A DNA stretch of 64,000 nt from an uncultured Lactobacillus sp. (GCA_946479925.1 CAMLHK010000001.1:62001-126000), one strand, 5' to 3'; shown: positions 42,153 to 50,951, counted from the first letter of the stretch. Notes: generated from the letters alone by a model not told the origin. Numbers and translations: made by a program.

Positions 42153-43886
42153 TTAAAAGTTAGCAACCTTAACGTATTGCTTAGCTGGGCCACCGATACG
42201 GTAGTATGAAACACCATTCTTGAACTTGTATGGTGTACCGTAAGTAGTAACCTTAGCACCCTTGCGTAATACACGACGGTCAGCACGTTTAGTACTTGTC
42301 TTGTATACGTAAGCGTTGTGAGTTAAAGTACGAACAGTACCATCGATGTTATCAGCCATTACGTATTGGTTGTCACCGATTTGGTAAACCAAGCTACCGT
42401 CAGCAAGCTTAGTAGCTGCACCGTAAACGTTAACGTTTGAGTAAGCTGCTAAAGTCTTAGTACCAACGCGCTTGTGGTCCTTATCGTAGATGTATGCATT
42501 GTGCATAACCTTCTTAGCAACCTTGTTAGCTGGCTTGAAAGTACCGTCAACATATTTGCTTTCTACGTACTTGTTAGAATCTGCACTATTGATACGTGCA
42601 TAAGTCTTGTCACCAACTGTGATTGGGTTGCCAAAGACAGCAATTTGATCACCGTTCTTAACAACAGTCTTAGTGTCAGTTACAGTGTTACCGTTGATTT
42701 CGTAAACTGGTACATCGCCGTCTGATTGAACAGTCTTGTATGAAGCACCCTTAACACCAACAGTTAACATGAAAGTAACTTTAGAAGTCTTCTTATTAGC
42801 GTTAGTTGCACTAACAACTACTGGGTACTTGCCAGCAACCTTAGTGTTAACCTTTGAGTAATCAAAAGTTGGCTTCAAAGTAGCTGAGCTAGCACCACTT
42901 ACCTTAGCAGTAAATGCAGCTTCAAGAGCAGTCTTATTAATGTCACCGTTTACTGGAACATAGTCAAAGCTCTCACCATCTTTAAGAGTGATAGTTTGGC
43001 CGTTGTTGAAATTATCACCATTGTAAGAAATTACTGGGTAACTAGTATCAGCTACTGCAGCAGGGTTAACAGTAATTACAGCAGTAGAAGTAGCGCCATT
43101 AGTTGCTGTTAAGTTTAAAGTAACTGGGAATGCAGTTGCTGGTTTGGTAAATGAACCATCAGCTTTTACAGTAATGCCTGCAGCCTTAAGAGCAGCACGA
43201 ACATCTTTTTCAACATTCCAATCAACTTTAGCAATACCAGTACCTGTACCATTAGTGTTTGCCACGTCGTACTTACCTTTAATAGCATTTACTATACCGT
43301 CAACACTAAGTGCATTTGCAGCAAGATCTACTGAGCCTGATGTTACCGCAACTGCTGGTTTATCACCAGTAGCTTTTTCCATAAGGAATGGAGCACCAAC
43401 AAGAGACTTATCTGGAATAGTGAATGAAGCACTAGTTAATTCAATTTCACCTGAAATTCCTTGTGCGTTCACAGCAACAGCCTTACCGTTAACCTTAATA
43501 GTCTTACCTGCAAGATTAGTTAAACCAGTAATGTTAACCTTAACCTTAACAACGTAAGTTGTACCAGCTACTAACTTGTCAGTAGTTGCATCAGTTGCAT
43601 CTTGTGCATATACTTGTGCCTTGGCTGGAGCAACTGTAGCACCAGCAGGGATAGATGGTGTTGAGATTGAAGCAACAACCTTAGCTGGTGTATCACCATC
43701 AACAAGAGTTGCAGCGTTAGTTACATTCAAAATCAACTCAGCTGAAGTAGTTGGGTTAGTTTGTGTACCACCTTCAACAGTAACAGTAGTATCAGCTAAA
43801 ACAGTTGATACAGTAGAAGCAGCAACTGGTGCAACAGCTAATAAAGCAGCTGCAGCAGCACTAGCAATTCTTAAATTTTTCTTCAT
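42153..43886 (-). CDS. Surface-layer (S-layer) protein
   Basis: 577 residues. The signal peptide (about 1-31, MKKNLRIASAAAAALLAVAP start, cut after TVLA) is that of Lactobacillus SlpA/SlpH/CbsA proteins. The body (about 32-385) is Ala/Thr/Val-rich beta structure with few aromatic residues. Two SLAP repeats (about 458-577, ending YVKVANF) bind wall polymers, and a degenerate third unit (about 385-457) precedes them. It is longer than the 440-450 residues of the main slpA genes, so it could be an additional or alternative S-layer protein. Strong promoter, long leader and AAGGAGG fit high expression. Confidence 0.92.
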   Translation of the reverse strand: MKKNLRIASAAAAALLAVAPVAASTVSTVLADTTVTVEGGTQTNPTTSAELILNVTNAATLVDGDTPAKVVASISTPSIPAGATVAPAKAQVYAQDATDATTDKLVAGTTYVVKVKVNITGLTNLAGKTIKVNGKAVAVNAQGISGEIELTSASFTIPDKSLVGAPFLMEKATGDKPAVAVTSGSVDLAANALSVDGIVNAIKGKYDVANTNGTGTGIAKVDWNVEKDVRAALKAAGITVKADGSFTKPATAFPVTLNLTATNGATSTAVITVNPAAVADTSYPVISYNGDNFNNGQTITLKDGESFDYVPVNGDINKTALEAAFTAKVSGASSATLKPTFDYSKVNTKVAGKYPVVVSATNANKKTSKVTFMLTVGVKGASYKTVQSDGDVPVYEINGNTVTDTKTVVKNGDQIAVFGNPITVGDKTYARINSADSNKYVESKYVDGTFKPANKVAKKVMHNAYIYDKDHKRVGTKTLAAYSNVNVYGAATKLADGSLVYQIGDNQYVMADNIDGTVRTLTHNAYVYKTSTKRADRRVLRKGAKVTTYGTPYKFKNGVSYYRIGGPAKQYVKVANF

Positions 43887-44075
43887 GTGGTCTTTCCTCC
43901 TTGTGTATATACAAAATAGTAATAGGCTATAGGTTCAGTCGTTTAGAGCCTACATTGTTACAACATCCTTCAAGCCGAATCCATAAGTTTATAACTCTTA
44001 TGAGGTAGCTTTCAGGCTGAAGAACGCGCATGCGTACAGACTTACGTGCCTGAAGCATAGCTATTACTTACCACA
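43887..44075 (-). promoter_or_regulatory. Structured 5' leader of the S-layer mRNA
   Basis: About 190 nt untranslated, with three stems: GCTTCAGGC/GCCTGAA.GC (44008-44056), CATAAG/CTTATG (43982-44002) and TAGGCT/AGCCTA (43924-43952). Long stable leaders of this type are known for slp genes and are thought to extend mRNA life. Confidence 0.6.
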
Positions 44076-44081
44076 TTTCAT

Positions 44082-44110
44082 ATTGTACCTACCTTTAGCT
44101 AAAATTGCAA
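44082..44110 (-). promoter_or_regulatory. Promoter of the S-layer gene
   Basis: Minus-strand TTGCAA and TACAAT with a 17-nt spacer. Confidence 0.65.
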
Positions 44111-44297
44111 GGTGAGCGGATATTTTACACACTTTTGTAATAAACGCTTACAGATTGTTGCAAAAATTATTTTTTAGTTAATTCGCAAAAGCTTATGTAG
44201 CAATTATTTTCCCACTTTTAAAAATCAGCCAGTGTTCTTAAATTATTTTATGCAACATTAATTTTACAAAACATTAACAAATTAACAGGAACTAAAG

Positions 44298-44335
44298 TAA
44301 AAAGCCATGCCTAATTAAACAAAGCATGACTTTTT
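44298..44335 (-). terminator. Terminator of the DUF1659/DUF2922 unit
   Basis: AAAAAG.CATGC/GCATG.CTTTTT stem. The remaining sequence to 44111 is AT-rich and shows no gene. Confidence 0.65.
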
Positions 44336-44384
44336 AATAAATAATTATCTTCGATTAGTAAATTTTTTGATTTTCCTAATTAAA

Positions 44385-44660
44385 CTAGTTGTGAGCTTGA
44401 ACAGTTGCAGCCCTTTTTGAGCTACCTGCAGAATCATCGAACAAATTTGTAACCACACGTTCAACATATGAAGCAGACTTTGGAATCTTATAAACATCAA
44501 CTCCATCTTTTGCAAATGCATCAGCTTCTGCAATTGTCTTCATTGCCGTTTTAACTTCTACTGAAGTTAAGTGATCAGCGGCATCCGGTAAGGCCAATGT
44601 GACCTTTTTATCATCACCATTTAAAAATATTAATTGTAAAGTTTTTGATTTAGTTACCAA
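44385..44660 (-). CDS. DUF2922-family small protein
   Basis: 91 residues, soluble. KTLQLIFLNGDDKKVTLALPDAADHLTSVEVKTAM is the DUF2922 pattern. In Firmicutes these proteins are regularly encoded beside a DUF1659 protein, as here (49-nt gap). Function unknown. It lies upstream of, and on the same strand as, the S-layer gene but is separated from it by a terminator. Confidence 0.75.
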   Translation of the reverse strand: MVTKSKTLQLIFLNGDDKKVTLALPDAADHLTSVEVKTAMKTIAEADAFAKDGVDVYKIPKSASYVERVVTNLFDDSAGSSKRAATVQAHN

Positions 44661-44709
44661 GTTAATCTCGCTCCTTTTCTTTCCTATATTTAATTAGCAA
44701 AAATCTTTT

Positions 44710-44934
44710 TTAGCTAACGGCGTCAACTAGTGGAATTGCCTGCTTTTGAATTAAGGTTGCAGCAGTTAGGTCAGCTCCTTGCAAACTTGCAAGTGCACCC
44801 CCCACCTTAGCCAAACCAGCAGCAGACGCACCCTTTTTCACATTTTTAAAGGCACGCGACTTAATATTATCTTTGCCGTCTTGTTGATTGTAGAAAGTGT
44901 ATTGGATTGTTTGCTCTAATAAATCTAAACTCAT
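44710..44934 (-). CDS. DUF1659-family small protein
   Basis: 74 residues, soluble, with the DUF1659 layout: a short beta segment (LEQTIQYTFYNQQDGKDNIKSRAF) followed by GASAAGLAKVGGALASLQG and a hydrophobic end. First gene of the pair with DUF2922. Function unknown. A nested palindrome lies upstream (44975-45004). Confidence 0.72.
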   Translation of the reverse strand: MSLDLLEQTIQYTFYNQQDGKDNIKSRAFKNVKKGASAAGLAKVGGALASLQGADLTAATLIQKQAIPLVDAVS

Positions 44935-44974
44935 TTTTTTACCATCCTTTTGATTGAATTATTTAAACTAACAA

Positions 44975-45004
44975 TGTAAGAAGTAGCGCGCTAGATGTCT
45001 TACA
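44975..45004. promoter_or_regulatory. Nested palindrome upstream of the DUF1659 gene
   Basis: TGTAAG...CTTACA enclosing the perfect 10-bp palindrome TAGCGCGCTA (44984-44993), 40-70 nt before the ATG. Confidence 0.4.
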
Positions 45005-45108
45005 CTATTACTAACGAAATGAGAAGGCAAAGTGTAACAAATTTCTTGAGAATTTTTTATATTATTGCAAAAAAACGTGTATTGGTAGTCAAACCAACAT
45101 TAACCCTC

Positions 45109-45114
45109 TATAAT
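45109..45114 (+). promoter_or_regulatory. -10 box of the anchored-protein gene
   Basis: TATAAT 37 nt before the ATG. No good -35 is seen, but a TTGGT/ACCAA dyad (45082-45097) covers its place, which may indicate an activator. Confidence 0.4.
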
Positions 45115-45150
45115 TAATGTAAGAATTAGTAAGGAGGATAAATTCCTATT

Positions 45151-46023
45151 ATGAAGAAATCCACGATTTGGACGATCGCAGCCGTGGTCATTATTGCCCT
45201 CGGTGGTGGCGTTTTTTACGCAACACAAAAATCAAATAGCAATCAAGTAGATGCTTCTTATAACAGTGCCATTCAATCTGGTAAAGAAGCCGTTAAAGAT
45301 AAAAATTACACTAGAGCAAGTGATGCATTTGATAAGGCCCTTTCGATTAAGAAGACCGATCAAGCACAAGCTTATAAAGAACAAGCTGACAATATGACGG
45401 CCGCAATTAAGGCAACTAAAGATGGTGAATACGATGACGCTCTTGCCAAGACTAATGATGTCGTTAAGCAGAGCAACGGTTATTCCGTTTTAGTTAATCA
45501 CGGTAAAAAGCTGACTAAGACCATCAAGGATGTTCAAGACAATTATGAACACGAAATTAAACCAATTTTTGCAGCTGCTAAGCAAAACGAAGATGACAAG
45601 CAATACGACCAAGCTGCTGATCAATACCAAAAGGTACTAGATCTACCTTATATTGATGGCAAGTACTACGCTAAATATAAGAAACAAGCTAGCGCTGGCC
45701 TTGATAAGAACAAGCAGGCTGCTAAAGATAATAAGAATGAAGCTGAAGCTTCTTCTAATAGTAGTTCTAACAGTGCAAATTCTAATAGCGGTGACACTGG
45801 TAATGCAGGTAAAACTGGTGAAGGCTCAATGGGCGACCACAAAGTTCACGGTCAAACCGTTACAAATGACCAAATTGTTCAACTGCGTAAACGTGTAACT
45901 AAACTTGGCTACGAAGGTATGGCATGGAGTCCGCAAGATTTAATCGATCTTTACCGTAAATCTGGACGTGCAAATCCTGATCAAATTACTAAGAATGATG
46001 TGCAAAACTATCTAAAACCATAA
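45151..46023 (+). CDS. Membrane-anchored protein with TPR-like helices
   Basis: 290 residues: one N-terminal helix (about 7-24) as anchor, then a helical part (about 38-190) with TPR-like units (YNSAIQSGKEAVKDKNYTRASDAFDKAL and DDKQYDQAADQYQKVLDL). A Ser/Asn/Gly linker (about 205-235) leads to a small C-terminal domain (about 245-290, QLRKRVTKLGYEGMAWSPQDLIDLYRKSGRANPDQIT). The last part looks like a compact helical module. Probably faces outside. I do not know its partner or role. Confidence 0.75.
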   Translation: MKKSTIWTIAAVVIIALGGGVFYATQKSNSNQVDASYNSAIQSGKEAVKDKNYTRASDAFDKALSIKKTDQAQAYKEQADNMTAAIKATKDGEYDDALAKTNDVVKQSNGYSVLVNHGKKLTKTIKDVQDNYEHEIKPIFAAAKQNEDDKQYDQAADQYQKVLDLPYIDGKYYAKYKKQASAGLDKNKQAAKDNKNEAEASSNSSSNSANSNSGDTGNAGKTGEGSMGDHKVHGQTVTNDQIVQLRKRVTKLGYEGMAWSPQDLIDLYRKSGRANPDQITKNDVQNYLKP

Positions 46024-46051
46024 TTGATACTTTATAATGAAGAAAAGTTTT

Positions 46052-46085
46052 AAAAGCGTCTAAGTATTTTAGCTAAGACGCTTTT
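46052..46085 (+). terminator. Terminator of the anchored-protein gene
   Basis: AAAAGCGTCT/AGACGCTTTT perfect 10-bp stem. Confidence 0.8.
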
Positions 46086-46189
46086 AACTTGGGCATTTTT
46101 AGCCATTTAATCATGTGCAACAATAATGATATAATTTGACTAACTGAAAAAATGAGCTATTAGGTTTATCTCAAGTAGCTACTGTATAG

Positions 46190-46218
46190 TTGCTTTTACC
46201 GCTTAAACTCTGTAAAAT
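46190..46218 (+). promoter_or_regulatory. Promoter of the acidic-protein gene
   Basis: TTGCTT and TAAAAT with a 17-nt spacer, 48 nt before the TTG start at 46266. Confidence 0.55.
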
Positions 46219-46265
46219 GACTATTGACTTTCACGTTTCCTATTTTTACTAAAGGGGTGTCTGCT

Positions 46266-46694
46266 TTGACTGAAAAAGAAACAAATATCAAAGAGCAAGA
46301 TAATGAACAAGAAAATGAAGAATTAAAGGTTGTCATGCCTGAGGCTGAATGGACAACAATGCCTGAAGAAGAGTTTGCTGAACAACCTGATTATTTAAGA
46401 GTTTTCACTGACTTCTACATTGCTAAATTTAATCAACGTGACTTGGAAATCATGAACACTTATGATGTTGATTCGAACATGGTTGATATTAACCACTATG
46501 TAATGGACAACATCAAATTTTCACGTAATGAATTGGTTAAGCATGCTTTGCAATATCACGCTAACAACTTCCAAAATATAATAGACGAAATTGTTAAGCA
46601 AGATAGTATTAAGCCTGAAGAAATGACTTCATACAGCGATTGGGACAACTGGTACGAAGACCGTCGTAATAATATTTCTACTTCTTTATCATAA
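46266..46694 (+). CDS. Acidic protein of unknown function
   Basis: 142 residues. The first 45 are very acidic (many Glu), followed by a compact domain with PDYLRVFTDFYIAKFNQRDLEIM and many Asn/Asp. No membrane segment or signal. TTG at 46266 is taken as the start since AAAGGGGTG lies 7 nt upstream; an upstream in-frame ATG (46224) has no site and lies next to the -10 box. Ends at a terminator, so it is a single gene. Family not recognised. Confidence 0.65.
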   Translation: MTEKETNIKEQDNEQENEELKVVMPEAEWTTMPEEEFAEQPDYLRVFTDFYIAKFNQRDLEIMNTYDVDSNMVDINHYVMDNIKFSRNELVKHALQYHANNFQNIIDEIVKQDSIKPEEMTSYSDWDNWYEDRRNNISTSLS

Positions 46695-46742
46695 TTTACT
46701 TGTACTATTACGAAAAAAAGAACAAAATAGGTACTTAAATGG

Positions 46743-46766
46743 GAATGTCGGTTGACATTCTTTTTT
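46743..46766 (+). terminator. Terminator of the acidic-protein gene
   Basis: GAATGTC-ggtt-GACATTC with TTTTTT. Confidence 0.8.
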
Positions 46767-46816
46767 ACTTAATTAAATAAAATCTTGAAATAGTCTAATG
46801 GGAGTATCAGATTACT

Positions 46817-48847
46817 ATGGATCACAAGAAGAAGCGGATTTCCGCGGCCGGTTTGTTAATCACAATTGGGATTGTGTACGGTGATATCGGAACTAGTCCG
46901 CTCTATGTTATGAAGTCGATTGTTAATGGTAACGGCGGCATCGCCAACGTTAACCGCGAATTGATTTTAGGTTCAATCTCACTGATTTTTTGGACAGTTA
47001 CGTTATTAACGACTGTTAAATACGTCATAATTGCACTTAACGCAACCAACCGTGGTGAAGGTGGTATTTTTGCCTTATATGCACTCGTTCGTAAGCGAGC
47101 TAAATGGTTGGTCATGCCTGCCTTAATTGGTGGGGCTGCACTACTTGCCGACGGAACGCTGACACCTGCAGTTACCGTTACGACTTCAATTGAAGGTCTG
47201 AAAAATATGCATTTTGGCAGTAGTGTCCCTGTTCCTAATCAGAACTCTGTCATTTTGATTACCATTGTCATTTTGTTACTACTGTTTTCAATTCAAATGT
47301 TGGGAACAAGTAGTATCGGTAAAGCGTTTGGACCAATAATGTTGGTCTGGTTCACTTTTTTAGGTGTAATCGGTATTAGCAATATGGCTCATGACTGGTC
47401 AATTATCGAAGCACTTAATCCTGTATGGGCAATTAAAATTTTATTCAGCCCTGCTAACAAAGCCGGTATCTTCATTCTAGGTTCAATCTTCTTGGCAACT
47501 ACCGGTGCCGAAGCACTATATTCAGATGTTGGTCACGTTGGCCGCGGTAATATCCTTGGCTCCTGGCCTTACGTATTTGTTTGCTTGTCCCTAAACTATC
47601 TTGGTCAAGGTGTTTGGATTTTGCAAAACCCTAATTATCAAACTAACGGTGGCGAATTAAACCCATTCTTCGAGGCCGTGCCAGCTAACTTACGATTATT
47701 TGCCATCATTTTGGCAACCATTGCCGCAATTATCGCCTCACAAGCCTTGATTACTGGTTCATTCACACTTGTATCTGAGGCCAGTGGTTTGAAGTTTTTA
47801 CCACGGATGAAAATCAACTACCCAACCACCGAGCATGGTCAGATCTATATTCCATCTGTTAACAAGATGATCTGTGTCGCAACCATTGGCGTCGTTCTTT
47901 TCTTCCGTACTTCGGAACACATGGAAGCAGCCTACGGTCTGTCGATTACGGTCACCATGTTAATGACCACCCTGCTCTTATTCGAGTACTTGGCTTCTAA
48001 GCATCACCCATTTATTTTGCGTCTTTGCTTCTTGCTTGTCTTTGGCTTTATCGAAGGCATGTTCTTGCTTTCAAGTTTAACCAAGTTTATGCACGGCGGT
48101 TACGTAACTGTCTTAATTGCCGGCTTTATCGGTGTAATCATGTTCATTTGGTACTTCGGTAACAAAGTACGTGATAAACACGAAGGGGCAAAAACTTATG
48201 TCCGTTTGGACGAATACACTAATATGTTGACTGACTTAAGTCATGATGATGATTATCCAGTATATGCAACTAACTTAGTTTATATGGCTAAAGTGAAGTA
48301 CAACAAGTTTATTAAACGTGAAATCATGTACTCCATTTTGGATAAACGGCCAAAAAGAGCTGCTGCATACTGGTTCGTTTCAGTTAACATTACTAATGAG
48401 CCTTACACTGCGCGCTATGCGGTTAATACTTATGGCACCAAAAATGTCATCAACGTTCAGCTTTTCTTAGGTTTTAAAAAGCAAACCAGCGTGAATGTTT
48501 ACTTACGGCAAATCGTTCAGGACTTAATCAAGGATGGAACAATTGAAGCACAACCGCAGGATTACACTACTACGCCTGGTCGCCAAGTTGGAGACTTCTC
48601 ATTCGTTATCGTTAATGAAGTCTTCAGCCCACTTACCAAACTTAAAGGCTTTGAAAAGCTAATGCTAAAAGCTCGTATCTGGCTACAAAACTTGTCTTCC
48701 AATCCAGCATCTTGGTTTGGCTTAGAATATACCGATACGGTGGTTGAGCAAGTCCCATTAATTCTGGGCCGTCCTAAGACAAAATTGCACATTAAGCGCG
48801 TTGCACCAAAGGACTACTCTAATTTAAAAGATCAGGAAACTGAATAA
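46817..48847 (+). CDS. kup: Kup-family potassium uptake protein
   Basis: 676 residues. The N-terminal signature IGIVYGDIGTSPLYVMK (about 17-33), GGIFALYALVRKRAKWL and ADGTLTPAVTVTTSIEGL are diagnostic of KUP/HAK transporters. About 12 membrane segments (to about 430) are followed by a soluble C-terminal domain. It imports K+ with protons in the cytoplasmic membrane. Ribosome binding site GGGAG; single-gene unit. Confidence 0.95.
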   Translation: MDHKKKRISAAGLLITIGIVYGDIGTSPLYVMKSIVNGNGGIANVNRELILGSISLIFWTVTLLTTVKYVIIALNATNRGEGGIFALYALVRKRAKWLVMPALIGGAALLADGTLTPAVTVTTSIEGLKNMHFGSSVPVPNQNSVILITIVILLLLFSIQMLGTSSIGKAFGPIMLVWFTFLGVIGISNMAHDWSIIEALNPVWAIKILFSPANKAGIFILGSIFLATTGAEALYSDVGHVGRGNILGSWPYVFVCLSLNYLGQGVWILQNPNYQTNGGELNPFFEAVPANLRLFAIILATIAAIIASQALITGSFTLVSEASGLKFLPRMKINYPTTEHGQIYIPSVNKMICVATIGVVLFFRTSEHMEAAYGLSITVTMLMTTLLLFEYLASKHHPFILRLCFLLVFGFIEGMFLLSSLTKFMHGGYVTVLIAGFIGVIMFIWYFGNKVRDKHEGAKTYVRLDEYTNMLTDLSHDDDYPVYATNLVYMAKVKYNKFIKREIMYSILDKRPKRAAAYWFVSVNITNEPYTARYAVNTYGTKNVINVQLFLGFKKQTSVNVYLRQIVQDLIKDGTIEAQPQDYTTTPGRQVGDFSFVIVNEVFSPLTKLKGFEKLMLKARIWLQNLSSNPASWFGLEYTDTVVEQVPLILGRPKTKLHIKRVAPKDYSNLKDQETE

Positions 48848-48852
48848 AAAAG

Positions 48853-48882
48853 AAGCATCTGAAGAAAAATCTTCAGATGCTT
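48853..48882. terminator. Bidirectional terminator between kup and the signal peptidase gene
   Basis: AAGCATCTGAAG/CTTCAGATGCTT perfect stem flanked by A and T runs. Confidence 0.85.
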
Positions 48883-48918
48883 TTTTATGTCGATAAAATT
48901 GTGTCCAACGTATTGTCA

Positions 48919-49560
48919 CTAATACAAACTAAGTCGGTTAAGTGGCCAGTATCGAACTTTGACTACACCTTCAATTTTACTTCTAGGAATTGCTCCAATG
49001 TAACGACTATCCTTTGATACACTCCGGTGGTCACCCAATACAAAGTATGAATCTTTCGGAACCTTATTAGTTTTTCTCATCAAGTTCAACTGCGCTGTCG
49101 TATAAATTTTCTTATAGTCTTTTTTAGTTGCTAACGAGCGAATTGAAAAGTTTCCAGTGTCAGAGTAGTGCGTACCATTGAAACCATCCTCATGGTCTAT
49201 CAGTTTAAAGCCAGGTTCTAAATAACTCTGGTCAATCTTTTTGCCATTAACATAAATCTTATTGTTCTTTGCAGTAACTGTATCACCTGGTAAGCCAATG
49301 ATTCGTTTGATATAAAACGCTTTTGGTTCATCAGGAGCTTTTAGAATGATAACTTCGTTACGCTTTAGTTCACTATGGCGATAAGCAATGACGCGCTCTT
49401 GATTTTCAAAAGTTGGTTGCATTGAAATGCCTGATACAGAGCATTTAACTATTACAAACTTGGTTAACAAAAAATTGATTACGACAAAGGCAATGAATAA
49501 AACGACTGTATACTTAAAAATATCGTAGAAATCTTTTTTACTTTGCTGGTTATCTTTCAT
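48919..49560 (-). CDS. lepB: Signal peptidase I
   Basis: 213 residues: one N-terminal membrane helix (about 16-36), catalytic Ser in SGISMQPTF, catalytic Lys in FYIKRIIGLPGD, and the conserved box FVLGDHRSVSKDSRYIG. Single-helix type as in Gram-positive bacteria. It removes signal peptides from exported proteins, including the SLAP and S-layer proteins coded nearby. Stands alone. Confidence 0.94.
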   Translation of the reverse strand: MKDNQQSKKDFYDIFKYTVVLFIAFVVINFLLTKFVIVKCSVSGISMQPTFENQERVIAYRHSELKRNEVIILKAPDEPKAFYIKRIIGLPGDTVTAKNNKIYVNGKKIDQSYLEPGFKLIDHEDGFNGTHYSDTGNFSIRSLATKKDYKKIYTTAQLNLMRKTNKVPKDSYFVLGDHRSVSKDSRYIGAIPRSKIEGVVKVRYWPLNRLSLY

Positions 49561-49671
49561 GAGCTTAACTTTCTTTTCTATTACTGAGAATAAGTTTATA
49601 CAATAAATACATTATAAACTTTAGAATGAAAAAGTTAAAAATCAAAAGCAAACGCATATCTATTATTGAAC

Positions 49672-49700
49672 TGTCATTTTCTAGCTTTTTAAAATATAAT
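49672..49700 (+). promoter_or_regulatory. Promoter of the tandem unknown genes
   Basis: TGTCAT and TATAAT with a 17-nt spacer, before GGAGGG and the GTG at 49738. Confidence 0.45.
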
Positions 49701-49737
49701 AACTGTAATGTTAGTTTTATATATGGAGGGATAATTT

Positions 49738-50250
49738 GTGAAAGATAAACTACTAATCGATGAACAACGAGCTACTACACTATTTGATGCTTATTGTTCA
49801 TCTGAAACAAATCAAGGTCATTACTATGTTGATTTTGTTCCTATCACTTTTATGAATGAGGATTTTGCTGAACTAGCTGATTATTTGGCAATTAATTACA
49901 AACCAGATTTTGCCAAAAAGATTATTTTTATTGCTTTTACCATTCTTTGTTATTATGATTCAGCAGTCTTCTTAGCTGGCGATGACTATTTAGAAAAATA
50001 TACTAATAAAGACTTGCGCCATACTGATTTGGAGAGCGTTGCTAAAGAAATTAGAGACAAAATAATTAAAAACCGCATGGGTTTGTATATTTTCTTTCAA
50101 ACCGAAGACAAAGACCACATTTCTGTAATGAGTATCGAAGATGAATACAGTACACATTTTTTTGGTCTTTCTGGGGAAGCACAAAAGATGATTGAACAGC
50201 TAGTAACTCACCAAGGTTTATTTTTCAAAAAAGTTAAAAATATTGATTAA
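49738..50250 (+). CDS. Unknown protein A of a tandem paralogous pair
   Basis: 170 residues, acidic, soluble. It starts with GTG after GGAGGG. It shares with the next gene the segments YYVDFVPITF, DFAELADYL, FAKKIIFIAFTIL-YY, the Ser/Glu-rich middle and LSGEAQKMIEQLVTHQGLFFKK. No catalytic motif or known domain was recognised. Pairs of duplicated small acidic proteins without signal peptides are often immunity or regulatory proteins; this is speculation here. Confidence 0.75.
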   Translation: MKDKLLIDEQRATTLFDAYCSSETNQGHYYVDFVPITFMNEDFAELADYLAINYKPDFAKKIIFIAFTILCYYDSAVFLAGDDYLEKYTNKDLRHTDLESVAKEIRDKIIKNRMGLYIFFQTEDKDHISVMSIEDEYSTHFFGLSGEAQKMIEQLVTHQGLFFKKVKNID

Positions 50251-50268
50251 ATCAAGGAGAACTTACCG

Positions 50269-50910
50269 ATGTCAGTTGAAAAAGACTACGAAATAATTAA
50301 TAAGATACTCAGCGAAAACAAAGATAGTTATTACGTTGACTTTGTTCCCATTACTTTTCAGAATGCGGACTTCGCGGAATTAGCTGATTATTTAGAAAAA
50401 CACTATAAAAAAGGTTTTGCTAAAGGTATTATTTTTACTGCTTTCACTATTCTTTATTACTATGAGTCAGTTGTCTATTTGGATAATGACTGTGACGATC
50501 CAGTTTATCCTGACCTGATTGATGACGACCTGAAAGAGTTGGAACTAGATAGTTTAGCAGAACTCATCCAAGAAGTGATTATGGAAAACTGGTCAGGACT
50601 AACCATCCTTTTTAAAAATGATGGTAAATATTCCTTAATGCAAATTGAGGATGGCTGTGATGTCTATTTTGGAAATCTCTCTGGTGAAGCACTAAAAATA
50701 GTTGATCAATTGATTACTCAGCAAGGCCTTTACCTCAAGAAATTTGAGCGCGAATATCGCACTGACTCTTTCGAAGAAGAAGGTGGCTGGAAAATCGAGC
50801 CGGATAATAGTCCTCTAAGCTTCCACAGTGAAAGTTTTTGGAAGCTCAAGGACAAAAATGATAAGCGTGTAAGCTTGCTGGATAAAGAAGGTAAAGTATT
50901 AGGCGAATAA
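50269..50910 (+). CDS. Unknown protein B of a tandem paralogous pair
   Basis: 213 residues. The first 160 are a paralogue of the preceding gene (YYVDFVPITFQNADFAELADYL, LSGEALKIVDQLITQQGLYLKK). A further 50 residues carry REYRTDSFEEEGGWKIEPDNSPLSF and SFWKLKDKNDKRVSLLDKEGKVLGE, which protein A lacks. The 18-nt gap with AAGGAG indicates one operon. Function unknown. Confidence 0.75.
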   Translation: MSVEKDYEIINKILSENKDSYYVDFVPITFQNADFAELADYLEKHYKKGFAKGIIFTAFTILYYYESVVYLDNDCDDPVYPDLIDDDLKELELDSLAELIQEVIMENWSGLTILFKNDGKYSLMQIEDGCDVYFGNLSGEALKIVDQLITQQGLYLKKFEREYRTDSFEEEGGWKIEPDNSPLSFHSESFWKLKDKNDKRVSLLDKEGKVLGE

Positions 50911-50951
50911 GTAAAGAAAGAGTAGCTTTCCTTACCAAAACGCATCTTAAA

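Noticed and set aside
14385..43886. Recurring sequence blocks in five places, first thought to be a dispersed repeat element
   Set aside because: They are the coding sequences of SLAP anchor repeats and of two paralogous amidase domains, not a non-coding repeat, CRISPR or IS.
43144..43932. Two long open frames on the plus strand opposite the S-layer gene (137 and 118 codons)
   Set aside because: They are antisense to a clear S-layer gene, lack ribosome binding sites, and their Ala/Val/Thr-rich sequence simply reflects the codon use of the S-layer gene on the other strand.
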